From Dehalococcoidia bacterium (GTDB lineage: Bacteria; Chloroflexota; Dehalococcoidia; Lucifugimonadales; Lucifugimonadaceae): DNA of 64,000 bases. This document shows, piece after piece, positions 59,062 through 64,000 of the stretch (the stretch's first letter is position 1; each line of letters begins with the position of its first letter). A program made the translations under genes and the position numbers. The stretch is taken from the NCBI GenBank assembly GCA_029936155.1, contig JAPYUK010000001.1:64746-128745 (forward strand), given 5' to 3'. The notes below the pieces were generated by a model that saw nothing but the letters and a program-made list of their open reading frames with translations, had not been told where the DNA came from and searched no databases.

Positions 59062-59173
59062 TAGACTCCCGCACCAGAAATTAACCAAACATGACCCAGT
59101 CAGTGATCTGCATGGGGCCGTTTCACTTTTACACTAATTTCATTTAACGACATCGAATGTCAAGGAGAACATC

Positions 59174-60577
59174 ATGCTCGCAGCCGGTACCGGAAGAGTC
59201 GATATCACCCCGCCGATTGGGATAGCCCACGCCGGGTGGGGTGCTCAATCGCACGAAGGCGCCGAGGGTATCGACATGCCGCTCACAATCACTGCTTTAG
59301 TAATCGAGGCTGATGGCAATACCGAGCCGGCTGCACGAATCGCGATTCTCGATATCGACACGTGCATGTTGATTGAGGCATACGACGTTCGAATTCGCGA
59401 TGCAGTAACCGAAAAGACTGGTATATCTGCCGCGAACCAGCGGGTTTCGTACACGCATACACACTCGGGGCCAATTGAGGGGCTGTCGTGGATCGTTAAG
59501 GGTGCTGAGATGGTCGAACCGTGGTTCCACTCGATGGCTCCCGCTTCGGCAAAAGCTGTCGAGGAAGCTATACGGAACATAGTCCCAGTCCGGGCAGATT
59601 CTGGCACGGGCCACTGCGAGATTAATATCAACAGGCGTCCAGTAAGCCACGATGGCAATGTATTTACGGGTCGGAATCCAGGCGGTTTTGTTGACCACGA
59701 AGTACTGGTCACTGCCATCGATGATCTCGATGGAAACCCGGTGGCAACACTAGTGAACTATGCCTGCCACCCTACGATCATGGGTCCCGAAAACAAGCTG
59801 ATAACACCCGACTATCCGGGACCAGTTCGTGAGACTGTCGAGAGCATCGTCGGCGGCACCTGCCTGTTCTTACAGGGAGCGGCTGGGAATCAAGGTCCAG
59901 TGGACGGCTTTTCGGGCGATACGGCCGTGTACCGGAAGCTCGGCAAGCAGCTGGGAATCGAAGCCGCTCGAGTTCGTCTGAGTATCGATCCTGTTCCACG
60001 TGAAGAAAAGCTAGAGGAAATCCTGCCGTCAGGCGCTGACCTCGGGATGTACACATTCAATCAGGCTGGAGAATCGGACGACACGCTTGGTGTTGTCGAA
60101 TCAGCATCATCACTACCTATCAAGGAGATGCCGCCCGAGTCTGACGTTCAAGCAAATTTCGATCGCATCAGTGCAAATCTTGAGACGGTCCGAAAAGGCG
60201 GCGGCTCTGTCGAAGAAGTCAAGCAGGCGGCATTTCCGGCAAAGCGTGAGACGCTGCTACTTCGCCACACTCAGACTTTCGGTCGGGGCGGTGAAAAAAG
60301 AGATATCCCGATACAGGTAATACGGATCGGCAACACTGCGTTGGTCGCAATTCCTGTGGAACCTTTCGCTGAGATCGGAACTGCTGTGAAAGAACGATCA
60401 CCCGCCGATTGGACGCTATTTTCCGGCTACTCGAACGGCTACTACGGCTATCTCCCGATGGCGTATGCCTACCCGGAAGGTGGATATGAAGTTGGACCAA
60501 CGGCTCCGTTCGAGGCGGGAGCGGCCGAGCAGATGATCGAAGACTGCCTCGACGCCATCAGGAAACTCTGGGATTAA
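59174..60577 (+). CDS. Neutral/alkaline ceramidase N-terminal-domain protein (motif-intact copy)
   Basis: GRVDITPPIGIAHAGWG, VSYTHTHSGP, NYACHPTIMGPENKLITPDYPGP, FLQGAAGNQGP. Confidence 0.88.
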   Translation: MLAAGTGRVDITPPIGIAHAGWGAQSHEGAEGIDMPLTITALVIEADGNTEPAARIAILDIDTCMLIEAYDVRIRDAVTEKTGISAANQRVSYTHTHSGPIEGLSWIVKGAEMVEPWFHSMAPASAKAVEEAIRNIVPVRADSGTGHCEININRRPVSHDGNVFTGRNPGGFVDHEVLVTAIDDLDGNPVATLVNYACHPTIMGPENKLITPDYPGPVRETVESIVGGTCLFLQGAAGNQGPVDGFSGDTAVYRKLGKQLGIEAARVRLSIDPVPREEKLEEILPSGADLGMYTFNQAGESDDTLGVVESASSLPIKEMPPESDVQANFDRISANLETVRKGGGSVEEVKQAAFPAKRETLLLRHTQTFGRGGEKRDIPIQVIRIGNTALVAIPVEPFAEIGTAVKERSPADWTLFSGYSNGYYGYLPMAYAYPEGGYEVGPTAPFEAGAAEQMIEDCLDAIRKLWD

Positions 60578-60616
60578 TCACGAAAAATAACAAGCCGGGA
60601 ACGGCCAAGGTTCAAT

Positions 60617-61633
60617 ATGACAGATACCCCAAACGGCCCAAAACTTGCGATTTCGGTCGCCCAGTTCGACGATGCGACCCTACGTCGAGTTCGACAACTG
60701 GGAATTACGAATGTCCACTCAAGTGGAGGCGCGGGAAGTTCCGATTCAAACTTTGGACGAGAGGATCAGTTGCCGTGGACTGAGGAGGGGCTTGGTGCCA
60801 ACGTGAAGGCTCTGGAGGCTCACGGTATCAAGCTGGGTATCAAGATGATCACCGGGTTCCCAAACGCAATATATGGCAGGCCGGGTCGAGACGACGAGAT
60901 CGAAAAAGTCATCAAGTCCGTGAGAGTGGCTGGGCGGCTGGAGATACCCGTTGTTGAGTACAACTGGTACGCCCATCGAATTGTCGAGGGCTATTCATAT
61001 GTCGAGGGCCGTGGTGGATCCGAGTATCACGCGTTCGACTATGAATCGATCAAAGATTTACCGCCGCTGCCCGAGGAGGGTGCACATACAGCGGACGCGA
61101 TGTGGGACAACATCACCTATTTCCTCAAGGCTGTAATCCCCGCAGCAGAAGAGGCCGGTGTGCGACTGGCCTTGCACCCGAACGACCCACCGGCACCGAT
61201 CAGCCGAGGGTCAGAGCAGATCATGGGCAGTATCGATGGTTGGAAGAAGCTGGTCGGGCTGGTCGATTCCACGGCAAACGGGATTACATTCGACTGCGGT
61301 GTGACCCGTGAAATGGGCGGCGACCCTGTTGAGACGGCTCGGTATTTTGGTGATCTCGACCGCATAAATCACGTCCACTGGCGCAACGTCATCACAGAGA
61401 TCCCAAAAGAAAAGTACACCGAGGTGTTTCTGGACGAAGGTGAAGTCGACATGCTCGGAGTGATGAAAGAGCTTGTTCGCCAGGGGTACCCGCGGCTCGT
61501 GTACCCGGAGCACCCGCCAAGAATGGATCACGACAAGGAGTTCCCGACTGACGGCTTCGGTGCTGGTTATACCGGCTTCGCCTATACAGTCGGATACGCC
61601 CGTGCCACTTTGCAAGCGGCACTGGTGGTATAA
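60617..61633 (+). CDS. Mannonate dehydratase (UxuA)-like protein, copy 2
   Basis: VRLALHPNDPPAPISRGSEQIMGSIDGWKKL, GITFDCGVTREMG, NHVHWRNVI. Confidence 0.85.
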   Translation: MTDTPNGPKLAISVAQFDDATLRRVRQLGITNVHSSGGAGSSDSNFGREDQLPWTEEGLGANVKALEAHGIKLGIKMITGFPNAIYGRPGRDDEIEKVIKSVRVAGRLEIPVVEYNWYAHRIVEGYSYVEGRGGSEYHAFDYESIKDLPPLPEEGAHTADAMWDNITYFLKAVIPAAEEAGVRLALHPNDPPAPISRGSEQIMGSIDGWKKLVGLVDSTANGITFDCGVTREMGGDPVETARYFGDLDRINHVHWRNVITEIPKEKYTEVFLDEGEVDMLGVMKELVRQGYPRLVYPEHPPRMDHDKEFPTDGFGAGYTGFAYTVGYARATLQAALVV

Positions 61634-61733
61634 CCCGTTGTGACATATTGTCGTTCACTTCTCTCGGCGGTAGTATCCGCTCAGCACTCAGTACAAATTT
61701 AGTTGGCCTATTTCGGCCCGTCTGGCAGAGACC

Positions 61734-62123
61734 ATGTATAACTTGAACCATATTCACTTGAAATCGAACGATCCGATGAAAGCGGCCACGTGGTGGGTCG
61801 ATAACTTTGGATTTGAGATCGTCGACGACTCGACGCGAGACACCGGTGATCGGTTCGTGAAGTGCCGATCTGGAAACGGTGTTCCTGTGAATATTTCTGG
61901 ACCCCTAGATGGCCAGACGTTGGTTGAGAGCGATTCTGGACCGAATCTGGGCCTTGAGCATTTCGGTTTTGATGTCGTCGACATCGATGCAGAAATCGAA
62001 AGACTGGGGAAGGTCGGAGCGCCTTTGGTGGAGGGTCCCAACGCCCTCCCCGACGGCACGCGATTCTGCTGGGTGAGTGCGCCGGACAACGTCCGTGTTG
62101 AGCTGATTCAGTGGCCGGGGTAA
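61734..62123 (+). CDS. VOC-family (glyoxalase/dioxygenase superfamily) protein
   Basis: NHIHLKSNDPMKAATWWVDNFGFEIVDD; GLEHFGFDVVDIDAEIERL. Confidence 0.88.
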   Translation: MYNLNHIHLKSNDPMKAATWWVDNFGFEIVDDSTRDTGDRFVKCRSGNGVPVNISGPLDGQTLVESDSGPNLGLEHFGFDVVDIDAEIERLGKVGAPLVEGPNALPDGTRFCWVSAPDNVRVELIQWPG

Positions 62124-62479
62124 GGAGCTAGCTATTGTCGCTGTCGGCAGCGAGGTTTTCACCTCGGAGCCGGTTGGCGCGGATATTGTGGCGTCCCGGG
62201 TACCGTACCGGTAGGTGTCCATCCTCGATCATCGCACGATCGACTTCACGCATCTCGTCGGTCGTGATGTGAAGTATTCCAACAGTGGCTACAGGAAATG
62301 GCTCAGGCATGTTGAGATTCTGTCAGATGTTCCGATTGTTCAAGCGAATGCACCGATTTCAGAGTTCCGTATTTGGTCCCAGACCGAAGTAAGGGTTTCG
62401 ACACGCTGGCACACTCAGTAGTATCCTGCCCGTCGCAGCGAGTCCCATGCTGCAGAGCCGCAAACACTAGGAGTGCGAA

Positions 62480-63400
62480 ATGAAACTGCTTTTCTTCAAC
62501 GACTTTCAATTAGGTGTGCTCAAACGCGATAACGTCATCGACGTATCGGATGTTGTTGCGGACATACCGCGCCTTGAGCCTCAGCAGTTGATAACAGGTT
62601 TGATCAGTAATTTCGCCAGTTACAAGGCAAAACTCAATGCGGCTGTCGACGCTTCCGACGGAGTACCTGTTTCTGGGGTTCGAGTACGCCCGCCGCTGCC
62701 GAGGCCAAGCAATATCGACTGCATGGCAGTGAACTATATGGAGGATGGCACCCGGGACGAACCTGCGCAGATACAGGTTTTCCAGAAATCGCCGAACGCA
62801 ATTATCGGTCCTGGCGACACTATGGTTCTTCCCGACACGCCAGCAACGGTTTTCGAAGGTGAAGCAGAACTGGCGCTTGTGATTGGCAAGACGGCAACCA
62901 ACGTTAGCGAAAACGACGCATTTGACTATATTTTTGGCTACACGAACTTCATCGATGGCTCGGCGCGGGGATTGGGTGGATCAAGTGTTTTCCACGCAAT
63001 GAAATCACGAGATACATTCGCTCCCATCGGTCCGTATATCGTAACCGCTGATGAAATTTCCAGTCCGCAGAGCCTGCAGATTCAGCTGAGCAACAACGGC
63101 GTGCTACGCCAAAATTTCAACTCTGACGACATGGCGCACAAGATCGGACGTTGCATTGAGTACATCACGGCGATCCACACCCTCGAACCAGGTGACATAG
63201 TTGCTACAGGCACGAATCACCGGGGATTGAATCCGTTCCAGGATGGCGATGTGATCGATCTCGAGGTCGAAGGACTTGGGCGACTGACGTTCAACGTGAA
63301 AGACGACCTAAAACGTAGCTGGGCACGCGAAACCCACCTCGAACGTGAAGAACAGGGACTTTCGGCTTCACCACCGCAGGATTCTGGCAAGTACAGCTAA
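62480..63400 (+). CDS. Fumarylacetoacetate hydrolase (FAH) family protein
   Basis: IDCMAVNYMEDG, EGEAELALVIGKTATNV, IFGYTNFIDGSAR, LEPGDIVATGTNHRGLNP. Confidence 0.93.
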   Translation: MKLLFFNDFQLGVLKRDNVIDVSDVVADIPRLEPQQLITGLISNFASYKAKLNAAVDASDGVPVSGVRVRPPLPRPSNIDCMAVNYMEDGTRDEPAQIQVFQKSPNAIIGPGDTMVLPDTPATVFEGEAELALVIGKTATNVSENDAFDYIFGYTNFIDGSARGLGGSSVFHAMKSRDTFAPIGPYIVTADEISSPQSLQIQLSNNGVLRQNFNSDDMAHKIGRCIEYITAIHTLEPGDIVATGTNHRGLNPFQDGDVIDLEVEGLGRLTFNVKDDLKRSWARETHLEREEQGLSASPPQDSGKYS

Positions 63401-63483
63401 ATGGTCCAGCGCTCTGGCTTTAATAGCGGAAGCCGAAGCGCGGACTATTGAACGTGAGATGCGAGACCTGAAAACATGCCGGA

Positions 63484-63702
63484 ATGACATTTCGACTGAT
63501 TCGACTTCACACAGTCGTGGTCTTGTTGGTGTTGGCTGTCATATATTCGTTACTCGTCGCATTCGACCATCCCATGCCGATCAGATTCGCTAACGGAATA
63601 AAACCGGACAATCTCAAAACCGAGAATGGGATCAGTTGGTCGCCGAAAATTCTCGCCTTTTCGGGAGTGATTTCTGACGGCGTTCTTGTTGTTGATCGAT
63701 AG
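63484..63702 (+). CDS. Hypothetical 72-aa protein with an N-terminal hydrophobic segment
   Basis: MTFRLIRLHTVVVLLVLAVIYSLLVAF; plausible small membrane protein. Confidence 0.4.
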   Translation: MTFRLIRLHTVVVLLVLAVIYSLLVAFDHPMPIRFANGIKPDNLKTENGISWSPKILAFSGVISDGVLVVDR

Positions 63703-63851
63703 TCGCTAGAGCCAGCAAGCTCAATTTACTCGATATCCCAGTTGATTTGATGATTTGGCAAACGGCGATGGGTGTACCATCTCGCTCGCAGCAACCAGCT
63801 CGTTACTGCGACAAGCCTGTTCGCGCCTGCCTTTGGCGAACGAGAACGCAT

Positions 63852-64000
63852 ATGACATCCAAAGCAACTGATCTTTCATACGTTATTCATCACACAAGAG
63901 CGATGCGGCGGTTGAAGCCCGATCCCATCCCGGAAGATGTGCTGTTGAAGTTGATCGACGCAGCGAACCAGGGGCCTACCGGAAGCAATAAGCAGAACGC
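63852..64000 (+). CDS. Nitroreductase-family protein (3' end outside the window)
   Basis: MTSKATDLSYVIHHTRAMRRLKPDPIPEDVLLKLIDAANQGPTGSNKQNA, matching nitroreductase N-termini. Confidence 0.8.
   Translation, partial: MTSKATDLSYVIHHTRAMRRLKPDPIPEDVLLKLIDAANQGPTGSNKQN

Noticed and set aside
62150-62167. Small hairpin CGAGGT-tttc-ACCTCG
   Set aside because: Short stem with no T-run; expected by chance in this much sequence.
1-64000. CRISPR arrays, tRNA/rRNA genes, integrases, phage genes, classical defence islands
   Set aside because: No regularly spaced repeats, tRNA-like cloverleaf consensus, recombinase motifs or recognised defence genes were seen, though a systematic scan (tRNAscan, CRISPRFinder, DefenseFinder) was not possible.

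Overview
64 kb window from a bacterial chromosome. Gene content (four enolase-superfamily sugar-acid dehydratase-like genes, three SMP-30 lactonases, two UxuA-like genes, sulfatase, GH4, two ceramidase-like genes) resembles marine SAR202-type Chloroflexota; the taxonomy is inference. Main blocks: (i) a DnaC/IstB-like protein with two AAA+ domains and a HIT-family protein with a second degenerate HIT half; (ii) an ADH-GH4-ceramidase-like minus-strand cluster; (iii) a lactonase / pentose-phosphate cluster (two SMP-30, rpiB, tal, pgi, DUF2090-like aldolase, HAD phosphatase, gnd, FGGY kinase) followed by pntAA-AB-B; (iv) a decayed SNase-like lipoprotein pseudogene beside five paralogous small lipoproteins; (v) an oligopeptide-type ABC transporter; (vi) DUF362, epimerases, bicupin, UxuA-like, sulfatase, a truncated TPP enzyme and enolase-superfamily genes; (vii) a 44-aa membrane microprotein overlapping a 1076-aa permease / FG-GAP / ASPIC-UnbV fusion; (viii) transporters (MFS x2, MMPL), a flavoprotein, a TPP enzyme, a canonical ceramidase-like protein, VOC, FAH and a partial nitroreductase. 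The best candidates for undescribed biology are the lipoprotein array (24.6-27.7 kb), the permease-propeller fusion with its microprotein (43.7-47.1 kb), and the ceramidase-fold protein lacking its metal-binding histidines (4.75-5.8 kb). No tRNA, rRNA, CRISPR array, integrase or transposase was recognised. All family calls come from reading motifs by eye; no database search was run.
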